64,000 nt of DNA from Oleiphilus sp. (GTDB lineage Bacteria; Pseudomonadota; Gammaproteobacteria; Pseudomonadales; Oleiphilaceae). The notes beneath the pieces were generated by a model that did no database searches, had not been told where the DNA came from, and was given only the letters and a program-made list of their open reading frames with translations. Position numbers and translations under genes: made by a program. Below, in pieces: positions 29,184-39,952 of this stretch (position 1 is the first letter of the stretch; each line of letters opens with the position of its first letter). Where the stretch lies: assembly GCA_006212045.1 (NCBI GenBank), contig PZPK01000005.1, positions 1 through 64,000 of the forward strand, in the 5' to 3' direction.

Positions 29184-31100
29184 CTACTTGGACAAATCCA
29201 ACAGCAATTTGTTCAATCGGCTGACAAAAGCACCAGGCTCCTTCAATTGCTCACCCATCGCCAGTACAGCCTGATCAAACAGAACATTGGTCAGATCATT
29301 AAACCGGTCGTCGTTCTGCTCATCGTTTAGCTGTTTCACGAGAGGATGCTCAGGGTTGATTTCAAAGCTTGGCTTGGTTTCAGGCACCTTCTGACCGGCC
29401 GCTTCCATAATCTTCTTCATTTGGGCATCCATATCATGGGCACCCGCAACCAGACAGGCGGGAGAATCGGTCAGACGATTGGTCACCCGCACATCTTCCA
29501 CCTTGTCCTTGAGCAGTTCCTTAATTTGGTTGAGCAGGCTTTCATATGTTTTGCTGGCTTCTTCCTTGTGCTTCTTGTCTTCCTCATCTTCGATTTCACC
29601 CAGATCCAGCTCACCTTTGGTGATGTCTTGCAAGTGCTTGCCTTCGAAATCGCTCAGATAGGAAATCATCCAGCCGTCGATGCGGTCACTCAGCACCAGT
29701 ACTTCGATGCCTTTCTTGCGGAAGATCTCCATATGCGGGCTGCTGATGCCAGCGGCATAGCTTTCGGCACTGACGTAGTAGATCTTGTCCTGGCTCTCCT
29801 TCATACGACCGACATAATCTTCCAGAGAAATATTCTGGGTACTGTCGCCATGAGTTGATGCAAAACGCAGCAGTTTGCTGAGCTTCTCCTTGTTCGCAAA
29901 ATCTTCGCCAAGCCCTTCCTTGATCACCTGACCAAACTCGTTCCAGAAATCCTGGTATTTTTCAGGCTCGTTCTTGGCCATTTTTCCGAGCATGTCCAGC
30001 ACTCGCTTGGTAAGCGCAGACTTCATGCTTTCAACCGTTCTGTCACTTTGCAGAATCTCACGCGACACGTTAAGAGACAGATCTTTGGAGTCGACAACAC
30101 CCTTCACAAAACGCAGGTACAGCGGCAGGAACTGCTCCGCTTCGTCCATGATAAACACGCGCTGCACATAGAGTTTCAGGCCGCGGGGTACTTCACGGTT
30201 GTATAAATCGAAGGGCGCTTTGGACGGAATGTAAAGCAAACTGGTGTATTCAAGCTTACCCTCGACACGGTTGTGCGACCAGGTCAAAGGATCCTGAAAA
30301 TCATGCGAAATATGCTTGTAGAACGCCTTGTAGTCTTCCTCTTTGACTTCGGACTTGGACATCGTCCACAAGGCCGTCGCTTCATTGACGGTCTCGTCTT
30401 TTGGTTCTTCCGGCTCTTTGCCTTCTTCGGCAGGCATCGGCTCGGATTTCATAATGACCGGGAAAGCGATATGGTCAGAGTACTTTTTCACCAGACTGCG
30501 CAGACGCCAACCATTGGCGAATTCTGCTTCCTCTTCTTTCAGGTGCAGGACGATTTCGGTGCCGCGCTGTTCACGTTCAACAGACGCAATCTCGAATTCA
30601 CCTTCGCCCTTCGATGACCAGTGCACACCTTCGGACTTGTCCGCGCCCGCTTTTCGGGTAAATACATCCACCTTGTCGGCCACGATAAACGCCGAGTAGA
30701 ACCCTACTCCAAACTGTCCAATCAGTTGTGAATCTTTCTGACTGTCTCCGGTCAGATTCTGCAGAAAGTCGGCAGTACCGGATTTTGCAATCGTACCCAG
30801 ATTCGCGATCACTTCATCGCGTGTCATGCCGATACCGTTGTCCGTAATGGTGACGGTTTTGGCTTCCTCATCAAAGCTCAGGCGAATGTTGAGATCGCCA
30901 TCATTTTCATACAATGCATCGTTGGACAGGGCTTCAAAACGCAACTTGTCCTCTGCGTCTGATGCATTGGATATCAATTCGCGCAGGAATATTTCCTTGT
31001 TGCTATACAGGGAATGAATCATCAGGTGAAGCAACTGCTTCACTTCAGTCTGAAAGCCAAGGGTTTCCTTGTTGGTTTCAATGTGCTCTTGTTCGGACAT
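29184..31100 (-). CDS. htpG: molecular chaperone HtpG (Hsp90)
   Basis: ATP-dependent cytosolic chaperone of the Hsp90 family. The start was set to the ATG giving [20 protein letters not shown], preceded by GAGAG; the track's TTG start adds ten unsupported residues. About 638 residues, standard for bacterial HtpG. GHKL ATPase motifs are clear: [12 protein letters not shown] (catalytic Glu in [13 protein letters not shown]), [16 protein letters not shown] and [11 protein letters not shown]; the middle domain has NVSREILQ. A heat-shock sigma-32 promoter lies about 160 bp upstream, and a terminator follows. Monocistronic. Confidence 0.98.
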   Translation of the reverse strand: MSEQEHIETNKETLGFQTEVKQLLHLMIHSLYSNKEIFLRELISNASDAEDKLRFEALSNDALYENDGDLNIRLSFDEEAKTVTITDNGIGMTRDEVIANLGTIAKSGTADFLQNLTGDSQKDSQLIGQFGVGFYSAFIVADKVDVFTRKAGADKSEGVHWSSKGEGEFEIASVEREQRGTEIVLHLKEEEAEFANGWRLRSLVKKYSDHIAFPVIMKSEPMPAEEGKEPEEPKDETVNEATALWTMSKSEVKEEDYKAFYKHISHDFQDPLTWSHNRVEGKLEYTSLLYIPSKAPFDLYNREVPRGLKLYVQRVFIMDEAEQFLPLYLRFVKGVVDSKDLSLNVSREILQSDRTVESMKSALTKRVLDMLGKMAKNEPEKYQDFWNEFGQVIKEGLGEDFANKEKLSKLLRFASTHGDSTQNISLEDYVGRMKESQDKIYYVSAESYAAGISSPHMEIFRKKGIEVLVLSDRIDGWMISYLSDFEGKHLQDITKGELDLGEIEDEEDKKHKEEASKTYESLLNQIKELLKDKVEDVRVTNRLTDSPACLVAGAHDMDAQMKKIMEAAGQKVPETKPSFEINPEHPLVKQLNDEQNDDRFNDLTNVLFDQAVLAMGEQLKEPGAFVSRLNKLLLDLSK

Positions 31101-31256
31101 TTGTCTTCTCTCTAAGGTCTGTTCTACCAAAGTTAATTCGCGTAGTGCGGCCTGACCCGCTCCGAATGCCGGAAGCGGACACGAAAGCCCTTTGCCATCG
31201 CCCGCATTACTGACCCGTGTCTCAGTGACAACAGGCCGATTAGGGATCGAAAACCT

Positions 31257-31284
31257 ATGTGGGGGCTAGCCGTGCAAATTCAAG
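31257..31284 (-). promoter_or_regulatory. sigma-32 (heat-shock) promoter of htpG
   Basis: Minus strand CTTGAA (31279-31284), 13-bp spacer, CCCCCACAT (31257-31265), very close to the sigma-32 consensus CTTGAA-N13..15-CCCATNT. Predicted start near 31250 gives a 5'-UTR of about 150 nt. The site overlaps the beginning of the divergent track ORF, whose real start lies further in. Confidence 0.82.
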
Positions 31285-31354
31285 CATGTACCCGTGCGCG
31301 AGTTGTGATTTAATAGAGCGCCTATTCCGAGACCTCATTCAAAGAGTCCCGAAC

Positions 31355-32485
31355 ATGCTACGAACCATTGTTATTGCCCTGTTTACTATTGTTGTGTTTA
31401 TTGGCTTGTCAGCCTCTGTTATGGATGCCATTTATGGCGGTGGTGAAGCTTTTCCTGATCGCAGCACACCGCCTCTGATGGATGGATCTGCCCTTGAGAC
31501 TGTCGCAGATCTGCCCTATCCACCCGGGAATATCGCGGTATCCCGCTCGGGTCAGGTGTTCTTTACCTATCACCCCGAAGGCAGACCACCCTACAACCTG
31601 GCCGAGCTTGTGGATGGCAAGCCGCAAGCACTCCGATTTACCATGCCTGAAGGGCTTCAGATCCAGACCGTTCTATCGCTGCGCATTGACCGGCAAAATC
31701 GTTTATGGCTGCTGGATTACGCTGATCATGGACAAGGCCAGCCCCAGTTGCTGGCGATCGACCTGGATAGTCGGGAGGTCGTGCACCATCACGCATTTTC
31801 ATCTGATATTGCGCCGCTCGGCTCACATTTGAATGACTTTCAGGTCGACGCTGACGGGAATTTCATATACATCGCGGATGCCAGCATTCTGGGCCTGGAT
31901 CCGGCCCTGGTCGTCTATGACATACACGCACAAACAGCTCGCAGACTTCTTGACGATCATGCCTCGGTGGAACCGGATTACTTTATCCCCAACGTCGAAG
32001 GGGAGAAAATGCTCATGTTTGGCGTGTTTGCAATCCGCCCAGGCGTGGATTCAATCGCGCTTGATCGTCGTGGTGAATGGCTATACTTTGCACCCGTGAC
32101 CGATGAGCACCTGCATCGTATTCGGGTGTCTGACCTGCATGACGAAACACTTGATGCAGAAATGCTGGCGCAACGCGTGGAAGTATTCGCAGAAAAAACC
32201 ATGAGCGATGGCATCACAACGGATGATGCAGGGCGAATTTATCTGAGCGACCTGGAACATTCGGCAATTACCCTACTCACACCGCAAGGCGAGCTCCAAA
32301 CTCTGGTGAGAGATCAAAAGCTGCGCTGGCCGGACGGCTTCAGTTTTGGCCCCGGGGGTGAGCTTTATGTCACGGCCAGCGCCCTGCAGTTTGTGATCGC
32401 CAAGCCTGACAGCTATATCCAGGCAAATGGCCCATTTCAGATTTTCAGGATTGAGACCGGCGCGACGGCAGTACCCGGCCATTAA
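31355..32485 (+). CDS. L-dopachrome tautomerase-related (major royal jelly/yellow family) protein
   Basis: Six-bladed beta-propeller protein of the MRJP/yellow family as found in bacteria; activity not established, the name comes from insect relatives. Start at the ATG giving [22 protein letters not shown] (an N-terminal membrane anchor or signal), with AAAGAG 8 nt upstream; 376 residues. The family pattern is clear near the C-terminus: [20 protein letters not shown], followed by [26 protein letters not shown]. It lies 41 bp before cysK and the two may be co-transcribed. The first 96 bp of the track ORF carry the divergent htpG promoter. Confidence 0.82.
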   Translation: MLRTIVIALFTIVVFIGLSASVMDAIYGGGEAFPDRSTPPLMDGSALETVADLPYPPGNIAVSRSGQVFFTYHPEGRPPYNLAELVDGKPQALRFTMPEGLQIQTVLSLRIDRQNRLWLLDYADHGQGQPQLLAIDLDSREVVHHHAFSSDIAPLGSHLNDFQVDADGNFIYIADASILGLDPALVVYDIHAQTARRLLDDHASVEPDYFIPNVEGEKMLMFGVFAIRPGVDSIALDRRGEWLYFAPVTDEHLHRIRVSDLHDETLDAEMLAQRVEVFAEKTMSDGITTDDAGRIYLSDLEHSAITLLTPQGELQTLVRDQKLRWPDGFSFGPGGELYVTASALQFVIAKPDSYIQANGPFQIFRIETGATAVPGH

Positions 32486-32526
32486 CAGCAACCCGAAGCA
32501 AGCGCACCCGGACCAAGGAGAACGAC

Positions 32527-33444
32527 ATGAAATATGACAATATTCTGCAAACCATTGGCAACACTCCGCATGTACGCATCAATCATCTTTTCCGTTCAGA
32601 CATTGAAGTCTGGATGAAGGTCGAGCGTTTCAACCCCGGCAGCAGCATCAAGGACCGGATTGGCCTGGCGATGATCGAAGCCGCTGAACAGTCGGGTCAC
32701 CTTAAACCCGGTACAACAATTGTTGAACCCACATCGGGCAATACCGGCATAGCGCTGGCTCAGGTGGCTGCAGTCAAGGGCTATCGCCTGATACTGTGCA
32801 TGCCGGAATCATTTTCAGTGGAACGCCGTCGCTATATGAAAGCACTCGGTGCCGAACTGGTGCTGACGCCCAAGGAAAAAGGCATGCCCGGCGCGATCGC
32901 GAAAGCCGGTGAACTGCTGCAAGAAATCGATAACAGCTGGATGCCACAGCAGTTTGAAAACCAGGCCAACGTGGCTGTGCACAGGGATACGACCGCACAG
33001 GAAATACTGTCCGACTTTCCCGATGGGATCGATTATTTAATCACCGGTGTGGGCACGGGCGGACACATCACCGGTTGTGCGCAAGTGCTGTCGGAACGCT
33101 TCCCCGATTTGCAAACCTATGCCGTCGAGCCCGAAAAATCGCCGGTCATCAGTGGTGGCGAGAAAGGCCTGCACCGCCTGCAGGGTATTGGCGCCGGTTT
33201 TATTCCGGCCATCCTGGATACAGAAATTCTCACCGGGACCGTTCAGGTCAGCGAGGAGGCTTCCTTCCAGATGGCTCGAGACTGCGCGAAAAAAGAAGGC
33301 ATATTTGTAGGCATCTCTTCGGGCGCCAGTTTGGCCGCGGTCAAACAGAAAGAAAGCAGCATGGCCCCAGGTAGCAAGGTAATCGTTTTCAGTTACGATA
33401 CCGGCGAACGTTATCTCTCGATTGAAGACCTGTTCGAGGCTTAA
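32527..33444 (+). CDS. cysK: cysteine synthase A (O-acetylserine sulfhydrylase)
   Basis: PLP enzyme that makes cysteine from O-acetyl-L-serine and sulfide. The 305-residue protein has PLP Lys42 in the motif NPGSSIKDR, the substrate loop TSGNTGIA, the phosphate-binding GTGGHITG, and [20 protein letters not shown], characteristic of CysK rather than CysM. Good ribosome site (AAGGAG 7 nt before ATG). A strong terminator follows directly. It is slightly shorter than E. coli CysK (323 aa), mainly at the C-terminus. Confidence 0.93.
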   Translation: MKYDNILQTIGNTPHVRINHLFRSDIEVWMKVERFNPGSSIKDRIGLAMIEAAEQSGHLKPGTTIVEPTSGNTGIALAQVAAVKGYRLILCMPESFSVERRRYMKALGAELVLTPKEKGMPGAIAKAGELLQEIDNSWMPQQFENQANVAVHRDTTAQEILSDFPDGIDYLITGVGTGGHITGCAQVLSERFPDLQTYAVEPEKSPVISGGEKGLHRLQGIGAGFIPAILDTEILTGTVQVSEEASFQMARDCAKKEGIFVGISSGASLAAVKQKESSMAPGSKVIVFSYDTGERYLSIEDLFEA

Positions 33445-33448
33445 GCTC

Positions 33449-33487
33449 AGGGCCCGGGCACTCACGGGTCCGGGCCCTTTCGTTTTT
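33449..33487 (+). terminator. rho-independent terminator after cysK
   Basis: AGGGCCCGG, 12-nt loop, CCGGGCCCT, then TTTCGTTTTT. Nine GC-rich pairs immediately after the stop codon. Confidence 0.9.
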
Positions 33488-33527
33488 CGGGTTTTTCTCT
33501 ACACTTGTAAGTATTATTCTCCGAAAA

Positions 33528-34298
33528 ATGTCAGATTTGATGCGTCCATTACTTCAGGCCTTAGGGCTGGCAGGACTTTGTATGTTCTGCCTACAGCTAT
33601 CCGCCAAGCCTGCGCTGCACTCGGTGCCAGATGTAAACTGGGAACCATACTGGATCATTCAGGGCCCAACCGGCAACGGTATTCTGGGAAATCTGATGCA
33701 GCATCTCGTGCAACAACCCGGCTTGCAGCTTAAAGCCAGCACCCCCTTCCCCGTCAAGCGGGTCCAACTCATGTTCTCGCATGGCGAACTGGTGGTCGAA
33801 TGCTGCGTGAATCCCGCATGGCGACCCGCACAGGATAATCGGGGCAAATCCTTGTGGAGCGATGTGGTAATGACAACTCATGAGGTGCTGGTGTTTCCCA
33901 AAGGCAAGGAATTTACTGCCAGCTCTTCGAAAGACCTCGCAGGCAAACAGGTGGCGACGATACTCGGCTATGGCTATGCGAATGACGATTTGTACACGCG
34001 CAATGACGTGCTGAACAATATAGCGCAGTTGAAACTGGTCGCATTTGAACGTACGGATGTCGGTATTTTTGATATCCACGAACTGAAATATCTGCTTTCC
34101 TCGGTCGCCCAGGCCAAAACCCTGTCAGATAAAATCAGTCTGGGCCCGAAAATCGGCTCTTCGAAATTGCGGATGCGTGTGCACAGTTCGCGCCCGGATC
34201 TCCTCGAAAAACTCAATAAGCATATTCGGCGCGCCAAAGAAGATGGCACCTTGGCTAAAATTCTTGAACAGTACGTGGGCACAGCAAACCCGAATTAG
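33528..34298 (+). CDS. periplasmic substrate-binding-like protein (SBP family 3 type)
   Basis: 256-residue exported protein with an N-terminal signal peptide (LLQALGLAGLCMFCLQLSAKPA). The rest resembles family-3 solute-binding proteins: WEPYWIIQGPTGNGILGNLMQHL near the start, VVMTTHEVLVFPKG, KDLAGKQVATILGYGY, and a C-terminal KLNKHIRRAKEDGTLAKILEQY. No permease or ATPase genes are adjacent, so it may be an orphan binding or sensory protein rather than part of an ABC importer. Ribosome site is weak; a start at the second Met (MRPLLQ) is also possible. Confidence 0.78.
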   Translation: MSDLMRPLLQALGLAGLCMFCLQLSAKPALHSVPDVNWEPYWIIQGPTGNGILGNLMQHLVQQPGLQLKASTPFPVKRVQLMFSHGELVVECCVNPAWRPAQDNRGKSLWSDVVMTTHEVLVFPKGKEFTASSSKDLAGKQVATILGYGYANDDLYTRNDVLNNIAQLKLVAFERTDVGIFDIHELKYLLSSVAQAKTLSDKISLGPKIGSSKLRMRVHSSRPDLLEKLNKHIRRAKEDGTLAKILEQYVGTANPN

Positions 34299-34331
34299 AA
34301 CGCATCGTCTTATGCAAGCTGAACAGACGAC

Positions 34332-34952
34332 TCAGGCAGATCCCAGATAGCGTTCAAAATCTTCCAGAAAGCCGTGCCAGTCCTGCAGGACCAGATCGGC
34401 CTCCCGGGCATAATCCGGAACCTCCCCGTTGGCATAGAATCCGGCCAGCATCCCGGCATTGCGTGCCGCCTCAATATCGTAACGATAATCACCAATATAG
34501 ATGCACGTTTCCGGTGACAGGCCCCAGGACTCACATAGTTTATGGAGGGCCTCCGGGTGTGGTTTGGGCAAGGCATCTTCGCGCGTGATCACCTCAGAGA
34601 CACGCAACCCGGTTCTTCGCAATTTGGTTTGGGTCGTCTGGCGGGCATTTCGTGTCACAATACCTGTTGCGATCGCCATTTTGTCCAGACTGGACAATAC
34701 CTTTTCCACACCCGGCAAGGTTTCGGCCCGATCAGCATCCGCCTGCTCATGACGCTGAACAATCGCCTCGGCATGGCGTCGCTGGTCGGGATCAAGACCC
34801 TCTATGTAATGTAATAAGTCGACATCCAGGGGGCACTGTATTTCTGCACGAATTCTTGCAAAGTCGAGATACGAACTGACCAGCGTGCCGTCCAGATCAA
34901 ACAGCACCGCTTTGATCCGGTTTCGAATCAATGGGAAAGGCCCGTCATACAT
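34332..34952 (-). CDS. HAD-superfamily hydrolase (phosphoglycolate phosphatase-like)
   Basis: Haloacid dehalogenase-type phosphatase of 206 residues. The track start is 39 codons early; the ATG overlapping the stop of the SDR gene (TGATG) gives MYDGPFPLIRNRIKAVLFDLDGTLVSS. Motif I is FDLDGTL (nucleophile Asp and general acid Asp), motif II is the Thr of VTRNARQTT, motif III the Lys in PKPHPEAL, and motif IV GDYRYDIEAA. A helical cap domain lies after motif I, as in Gph-type enzymes. Substrate unknown. Last gene of the seven-gene minus-strand run that starts with orn. Confidence 0.85.
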   Translation of the reverse strand: MYDGPFPLIRNRIKAVLFDLDGTLVSSYLDFARIRAEIQCPLDVDLLHYIEGLDPDQRRHAEAIVQRHEQADADRAETLPGVEKVLSSLDKMAIATGIVTRNARQTTQTKLRRTGLRVSEVITREDALPKPHPEALHKLCESWGLSPETCIYIGDYRYDIEAARNAGMLAGFYANGEVPDYAREADLVLQDWHGFLEDFERYLGSA

Positions 34953-35797
34953 CAGGATCGCGCCCCTTCGCTCTTTGCACCACTCTGGTTGGCTTGCAAC
35001 CTGGCCAAATACTTTTTCCGGCCACGCTCTCCCAACCATTCCATCACAGGCTCCAGATAACGAATACACCAGGGAAAACAGGACACGATCCGCCCGGAGA
35101 CACTATCGCTATACGGCAAGTAATACTCCAGTTTACGCCCCTTGATGGCGCGTTCGAAAACATCACCTACCGCCTGCACTGTTTGCGGCGTGTTCACGAA
35201 GTTAAGCGGACTTCCACCGTTACTTGCTTCGTATTGCAGCATCGCGGTGTCCACACCACTGGGAAAAATACCCGACACATGGATATTTTTACTGCGTAAT
35301 TCGCCGCGAATACTGGTCAGAAACCCGCGCAAACCGAATTTGCTGGCTGCATAAGTCGCACTCCCCTTGAGGGCGACAATCCCCCCCATTGAAACCGTTG
35401 CGATGATATGACCCGATCCGGCCTCGGCCATATTATGTGCGCAGGCTTTGATCAGGTGTATGGCACTTCTGAGATTCACATCGAGCTGTACGTCGATATC
35501 GACCTCATCCACCGCGAGCAAATCCCCTACAATCACAACGCCGGCATTGATAAAAGCCAGATTCACATGGCCAAGATCGTCGCGTATACGCGCTGCCAGC
35601 TGTGACACGGATTGTTGGTCCGTCTGGTCGACCACAATCGCTTGGGCATGTCGACACAACTGAGACAGTTCAGACAGCTCGGCCGCATTGCGGTCGACCA
35701 GAATCAGTTCATAGCCCTGCGCATCAAGCCGTTTAACCACTTCACGCCCAATTGCACCCAATGCACCTGTGACCAGCGCCAATTGCCCGTGTTTCAT
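34952..35797 (-). CDS. short-chain dehydrogenase/reductase
   Basis: NAD(P)-dependent SDR of 281 residues. Cofactor motif TGALGAIG at residue 11 (the TGxxxGxG loop), structural NAG (FINAGV), catalytic Ser in TVSMGG, and the YxxxK pair in YAASK. A C-terminal region of about 40 residues (FPWCIRYLEPVMEWLGERGRKKYL) with a hydrophobic helix resembles SDRs that act on lipids or sterols. Stop overlaps the HAD start, and it follows the DUF815 ATPase gene by 29 bp. Substrate not determined. Confidence 0.9.
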   Translation of the reverse strand: MKHGQLALVTGALGAIGREVVKRLDAQGYELILVDRNAAELSELSQLCRHAQAIVVDQTDQQSVSQLAARIRDDLGHVNLAFINAGVVIVGDLLAVDEVDIDVQLDVNLRSAIHLIKACAHNMAEAGSGHIIATVSMGGIVALKGSATYAASKFGLRGFLTSIRGELRSKNIHVSGIFPSGVDTAMLQYEASNGGSPLNFVNTPQTVQAVGDVFERAIKGRKLEYYLPYSDSVSGRIVSCFPWCIRYLEPVMEWLGERGRKKYLARLQANQSGAKSEGARS

Positions 35798-35826
35798 TCA
35801 ATGTCTCCGGTCAGCGGATTAAGCAT

Positions 35827-36594
35827 TTAGAAATGATCACTGTACGCTTTGAAGAATTGTTGCGCGCTGCGCCCGCTTCTGCCGCCTTTGGCCAAAGCAA
35901 AACGAATAGCTTCAGCATGCAGGGCTTCCCGGTCAGACACGTTTTGGAACAGTTGATCCACGATCTCCAGATACTGTTCCTGGTTAATCGCATAAAAAGA
36001 AAGCCAGAGACCAAACCGGTCCGAAAGTGAAATCTTTTCTTCAATCGCTTCAGCATGGTGGATTTCTGTATCCACCACTCTGGACTGTTCATTATCACTC
36101 ATGTACTCAGGCATCAGGTGACGACGATTGGAGGTTGCATAGATCAGGACATTATCTGGCGGCACTTCGATCGAGCCTTCCAGCACACTCTTGAGCGCCT
36201 TGTAGGTGCCATCGCCCTCATCAAAAGAGAGGTCATCACAGAACACAATAAATTTCTGAGGCAGCTCGCGAATGCCATCGACAATTTCGGTGAGATCGCG
36301 CAAATCCTCTTTATCGATCTGAATCACACGCAGGCCCTGGTCGAAATACCGGTTCAGTAAGGCTTTTACAATGCTGGATTTACCCGTGCCGCGTGCGCCC
36401 CAGAGCAGCGCATTGTTGGCTGGTTTGGATTCCAGAAAGCGCTCTGTATTTTCGCAGATCAGCTGCTTTTGGCGATCAATGCCCAACAAATCATCGAGGT
36501 CAACGGGGTCTAGCCGTGTAACCGCTCTTAAACGTGAGCGCGGCGCACGCCAGATTGCTGCCGGAGTTGCTAACCAATCAATCCTTTCAGGCAT
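35827..36594 (-). CDS. DUF815-family AAA+ ATPase
   Basis: 255-residue P-loop ATPase. Walker A is GARGTGKSS, Walker B region FIVFCDDLSFDEGD, with ATSNRRHLMPEYM as sensor-1 segment and GRSGRSAQQF near the C-terminus. This matches the uncharacterised DUF815 group, widely conserved in gammaproteobacteria; no substrate is known. Good ribosome site (GGAAG 8 nt before ATG). Downstream of ubiX by 56 bp in the same strand run. Confidence 0.88.
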   Translation of the reverse strand: MPERIDWLATPAAIWRAPRSRLRAVTRLDPVDLDDLLGIDRQKQLICENTERFLESKPANNALLWGARGTGKSSIVKALLNRYFDQGLRVIQIDKEDLRDLTEIVDGIRELPQKFIVFCDDLSFDEGDGTYKALKSVLEGSIEVPPDNVLIYATSNRRHLMPEYMSDNEQSRVVDTEIHHAEAIEEKISLSDRFGLWLSFYAINQEQYLEIVDQLFQNVSDREALHAEAIRFALAKGGRSGRSAQQFFKAYSDHF

Positions 36595-36650
36595 GTTTTC
36601 GCTTCCGTTTCGATAAGTATTTGGGTGTATGGGAGCACATCCATCGATCG

Positions 36651-37274
36651 CTATACACGATCCTGACCCCAGCGGGCGATCAGGGTTTGTTCGACCCCCA
36701 GATGATCCAGAACCCTGGCCACCATAAAATCCACCAGATCCTGTACCGATTGTGGCTGGTGATAAAAGCCGGGACTGGCTGGCATGACGGTCGCCCCCAT
36801 GCGCGTAAGTCGCAACATATTTTCCAGATGAATTTCCGAATACGGACTTTCGCGCGGCACCAGAATCAATTGTCGACGCTCTTTCAGGGCAACGTCGGCC
36901 GCCCGCTCGATCAGGTTGTTACTGGCTCCGGTGGCGATGGCTGAGAGGGTGCCGGTGCTGCAAGGACAGACCACCATTTGACTCGGCGCTCCGGAACCTG
37001 ATGCCACCGGGGCCATCCAGTCTTCCTTGCCAAACACTCTGATCTGACCTGCTCTTGCCCCTAACATCTCACTAAGAACCTGTTCCAGCTGTGCCGATTG
37101 GGCCGGGAGTTTGTGTTCGGTCTCGGTCGCGAATACGATGTGGGCTGCCTTCGAGATCATGACAAATACCTGGTGCTCGGCATGGACCAGACATTCCAGC
37201 AGGCGCAGCGCATAGGGCGCGCCCGATGCACCAGTGATCGCCAACGTAATTGGCGACTTGAAGGTATCACTCAT
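36651..37274 (-). CDS. ubiX: flavin prenyltransferase UbiX
   Basis: Joins dimethylallyl phosphate to FMN to make prenylated FMN, the cofactor of the decarboxylase UbiD in ubiquinone synthesis. The 207-residue protein begins [20 protein letters not shown], the family's FMN-binding start, and contains [53 protein letters not shown], and [10 protein letters not shown]. Its ATG overlaps the mpl stop by 4 bp. UbiD is not in the window. Confidence 0.95.
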   Translation of the reverse strand: MSDTFKSPITLAITGASGAPYALRLLECLVHAEHQVFVMISKAAHIVFATETEHKLPAQSAQLEQVLSEMLGARAGQIRVFGKEDWMAPVASGSGAPSQMVVCPCSTGTLSAIATGASNNLIERAADVALKERRQLILVPRESPYSEIHLENMLRLTRMGATVMPASPGFYHQPQSVQDLVDFMVARVLDHLGVEQTLIARWGQDRV

Positions 37275-38653
37275 GCGACACCTCCAAGGTTCCCAAGCGC
37301 AGCAATCAGGCGTTGATGTATTCCAGCAAACCCGCCATTACTCATGACAACGACGTGTGCCGGTCCTTGAACCGCTTCGCAGGTCATTGCAAGCAACTGC
37401 TCTACAGAGCTGCCGTAACAGTGCGGAGAACCCCGTTCTGCCACCTGCTCCCGCAACCAGTCCATCCCGCTTAAATCTGCCCAGATTACCTGGTCCGCCT
37501 GTTCGGCGCTTTCCAGCAGTGTATGTTCATGTATGCCCATGCGCATGGTATTGGAGCGCGGTTCGATCAAGGCTACGATGCGTTCATCGCCAACGCTTGC
37601 CCGTAAGCCCGCCAAGGTGGACTTGATAGCGGTAGGATGATGCGCGAAGTCGTCGTAAATCCGAATTCCGTCAAGGTCCGCAAGACGTTCCATACGCCGC
37701 TTGACCCCTTCAAAACAGCTGAGTGCTTTGGCCGACACATCAAAGGTGACACCAACATGGCGTGCGGCCAGCATCGCTGCAACACCATTGTTCACGTTAT
37801 GATCGCCGGTCAATTCCCAACGTACCTCCGCCCGCTGCTGGCCATGGCATATTTCAAAAGCACCACCATCGGCTTCCAGCTTACGAAATCCGGGAGCCTC
37901 TGAAGCGAAATCTGGATCGCTGGATTCGGTGAACCCCTCGGTTTCGGTCCAGTAACCCTTTGCCAACACCTCATCGATGGCCGGCACTGCTTGCGGAAAT
38001 ATTACCCTGCCGTTTTGTGGTATGGTCCTGATCACATGATGAAACTGGGTTTGTATGGCGGCGAGATCCGGAAAAATATCGGCATGATCGTATTCAAGAT
38101 TGTTAAAGATAAACGTGCGTGGCCGGTAATGAACGAACTTGGACCGTTTGTCGAAAAAGGCACTGTCATACTCGTCTGCCTCAATCACAAAAAATGGCGT
38201 ACTGCCGAGGCGGGCCGAACATTCAAAGTTATGGGGCACGCCACCGATCAGAAAGCCCGGATCCATTCCGGCAAAATCCAGTATCCAGGCGAGCATCGTA
38301 CTGGTGGTCGTTTTGCCATGTGTGCCGGCGGCCGCCAGTACCCACTTGCCAGGCAGCACATGGTCTGCAAGCATTTGGGGGCCGGAGGTATAGGGTAAGC
38401 CACGATTCAGGATTTCCTCTAGCAATGGGTTTCCCCGGCTGATGGCGTTACCGATCACGAAAAGGTCGGCCCCCAGCGCCAGCTGCTGAATATCAAACCC
38501 TTCATGCAACTCAATTCCCTGTCGTTCCAGCTGCGTGCTCATGGGAGGGTAAACCCCTTCATCACAACCCGTCACAGTTAGCCCTGACTCCTTGGCCAGA
38601 ACGGCAAGGCTTCCCATAAAGGTGCCACAGATTCCCAATATATGGATGTGCAT
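37271..38653 (-). CDS. mpl: UDP-N-acetylmuramate:L-alanyl-gamma-D-glutamyl-meso-diaminopimelate ligase
   Basis: Murein-recycling ligase that reattaches the tripeptide released by peptidoglycan turnover to UDP-MurNAc. The 460-residue Mur-ligase-fold protein starts [24 protein letters not shown], the characteristic Mpl N-terminus, has the ATP loop [14 protein letters not shown], central-domain [19 protein letters not shown], and C-terminal-domain [11 protein letters not shown]. Full length for Mpl. Coupled to ubiX by a 4-bp overlap; 30 bp after the crotonase gene. This mpl-ubiX pairing is common in pseudomonads. Confidence 0.96.
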   Translation of the reverse strand: MHIHILGICGTFMGSLAVLAKESGLTVTGCDEGVYPPMSTQLERQGIELHEGFDIQQLALGADLFVIGNAISRGNPLLEEILNRGLPYTSGPQMLADHVLPGKWVLAAAGTHGKTTTSTMLAWILDFAGMDPGFLIGGVPHNFECSARLGSTPFFVIEADEYDSAFFDKRSKFVHYRPRTFIFNNLEYDHADIFPDLAAIQTQFHHVIRTIPQNGRVIFPQAVPAIDEVLAKGYWTETEGFTESSDPDFASEAPGFRKLEADGGAFEICHGQQRAEVRWELTGDHNVNNGVAAMLAARHVGVTFDVSAKALSCFEGVKRRMERLADLDGIRIYDDFAHHPTAIKSTLAGLRASVGDERIVALIEPRSNTMRMGIHEHTLLESAEQADQVIWADLSGMDWLREQVAERGSPHCYGSSVEQLLAMTCEAVQGPAHVVVMSNGGFAGIHQRLIAALGNLGGVA

Positions 38654-38683
38654 CGTTTTACGCTTCGCCTTGTCGTGTGGTCT

Positions 38684-39373
38684 TTACAGTGTGCCTTTTG
38701 CGTCTGTCTCTATCGCTTTGTCCATCGCCTCTAGCACGGCCTCCCGAGCCTTTAGCTTGGTACCTTTGTGTGCGCGAAGATTCAAACCTTTCATCCCTTC
38801 GGCAACAGCCATCGCCGTGGCCATGACCTGATCTGCCGGAACGACACGATCCAGAAATCCTGCTTTTTGCGCTTCTTCCGGCTGAAACATTTCGGCACAA
38901 ATAACGGCCCGATTGAAATAGGCATTGGCCAGACCAAAACGCGCCATTTCCAAACCTGCATAGTGCATGGTGATCCCGATAGCCACTTCATTCAAACCAA
39001 TTTTGAAATCACCTGCCGCACCTATCCGGTAGTCGCTGCAAAGCAACAGAAACGCCCCTTTGGCCACGGCATGGCCGGGTGTCGCCGTAATAATTGGCAG
39101 AGGAAACGCCAGCATCCGTCGGGTCAACTTTGAACCTTCGGTCACCAATGCGATCGCCTGCTCGGGACTCGCCTGCATGGTCTTCAAATCATAACCACCC
39201 GAAAGCAGGCCTGATTCGGAAGTCAGAATCACAATGGCCTTTTCTTCTTCTGCACGATCCAAAGCCACATGCAACTGCTCTATCACCTCATGCGAGATCG
39301 CATTCACCTTGCCATTTTGCAGCGTAATAAGCGCCACACCATTTTCAATTTTGCATGCAACGAGTTCACTCAT
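38684..39373 (-). CDS. crotonase / enoyl-CoA hydratase-isomerase family protein
   Basis: 229-residue crotonase-fold protein that binds CoA thioesters. It keeps the oxyanion-hole segments LLSGGYDLKTM and HAVAKGAFLLLCSDYRIG, but the usual Glu pair of hydratases is not obvious: the second region reads IGLNEVAIGITMH, so the activity may be isomerase, hydrolase or something else. Strong ribosome site (AGGAA, 7 nt). Member of the orn-crotonase-mpl-ubiX run, 33 bp after orn. Short compared with typical hydratases (about 255-260). Confidence 0.88.
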   Translation of the reverse strand: MSELVACKIENGVALITLQNGKVNAISHEVIEQLHVALDRAEEEKAIVILTSESGLLSGGYDLKTMQASPEQAIALVTEGSKLTRRMLAFPLPIITATPGHAVAKGAFLLLCSDYRIGAAGDFKIGLNEVAIGITMHYAGLEMARFGLANAYFNRAVICAEMFQPEEAQKAGFLDRVVPADQVMATAMAVAEGMKGLNLRAHKGTKLKAREAVLEAMDKAIETDAKGTL

Positions 39374-39406
39374 AGTCTTTCCTGTTTCAGTCGTATCGGG
39401 GAGGCT

Positions 39407-39952
39407 TTATTTGAGATTAAGGAAGTATTTGCGATAGTGTTTCAATTCTTCAATGGATTCGCGAATATCGTCCAGCGCCAGATGGGTGTTTTTCTTCTGC
39501 AATTTACTCAGAATTTTCGGGTTCCAGCGCATTGCCAGCTCTTTTAGTGTACTGACATCCAAATTCCGGTAGTGGAAGAAGCTTTCAAGTTCCGGCATAT
39601 ATTTGACCAGAAAGCGACGGTCCTGTCCGATCGAGTTACCGCAAATCGGCGATGCACCCTTGTCGACATGTTCTTCAAGAAAACGAATCGTTGCAAGCTC
39701 CGCCTCACGTTCTGAAATCCGGCTGTCCTTCACGCGTTGCGTCAGACCATTCTCGCCGTGTGTTTTGGTGCACCATTCGTCCATGCTGTCTAGTAACTCA
39801 TCACTCTGGTGAACCGCCATTACCGGCCCTTCCGCAATCGTATTGAGATCAGAGTCGGTCACAATGGTGGCAATTTCGATAATACGGTCTTTTTCAGGGT
39901 CCAATCCTGTCATCTCAAGATCAATCCAAATCAGATTCTTTTTACGGCTCAT
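39407..39952 (-). CDS. orn: oligoribonuclease
   Basis: 3'-5' exoribonuclease that degrades short RNAs and the linear dinucleotide pGpG produced from c-di-GMP, essential in many gammaproteobacteria. The start is ATG (second codon of the track ORF), GGGA 9 nt upstream; 181 residues. DEDDh catalytic residues are visible: [22 protein letters not shown], and the late [13 protein letters not shown]. Divergent from rsgA, as in Pseudomonas. First gene of the seven-gene minus-strand run. Confidence 0.97.
   Translation of the reverse strand: MSRKKNLIWIDLEMTGLDPEKDRIIEIATIVTDSDLNTIAEGPVMAVHQSDELLDSMDEWCTKTHGENGLTQRVKDSRISEREAELATIRFLEEHVDKGASPICGNSIGQDRRFLVKYMPELESFFHYRNLDVSTLKELAMRWNPKILSKLQKKNTHLALDDIRESIEELKHYRKYFLNLK

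Noticed and set aside
29346-29858. 170-residue plus-strand ORF opposite htpG
   Set aside because: Antisense to a highly conserved chaperone coding region; composition reflects htpG codon bias.
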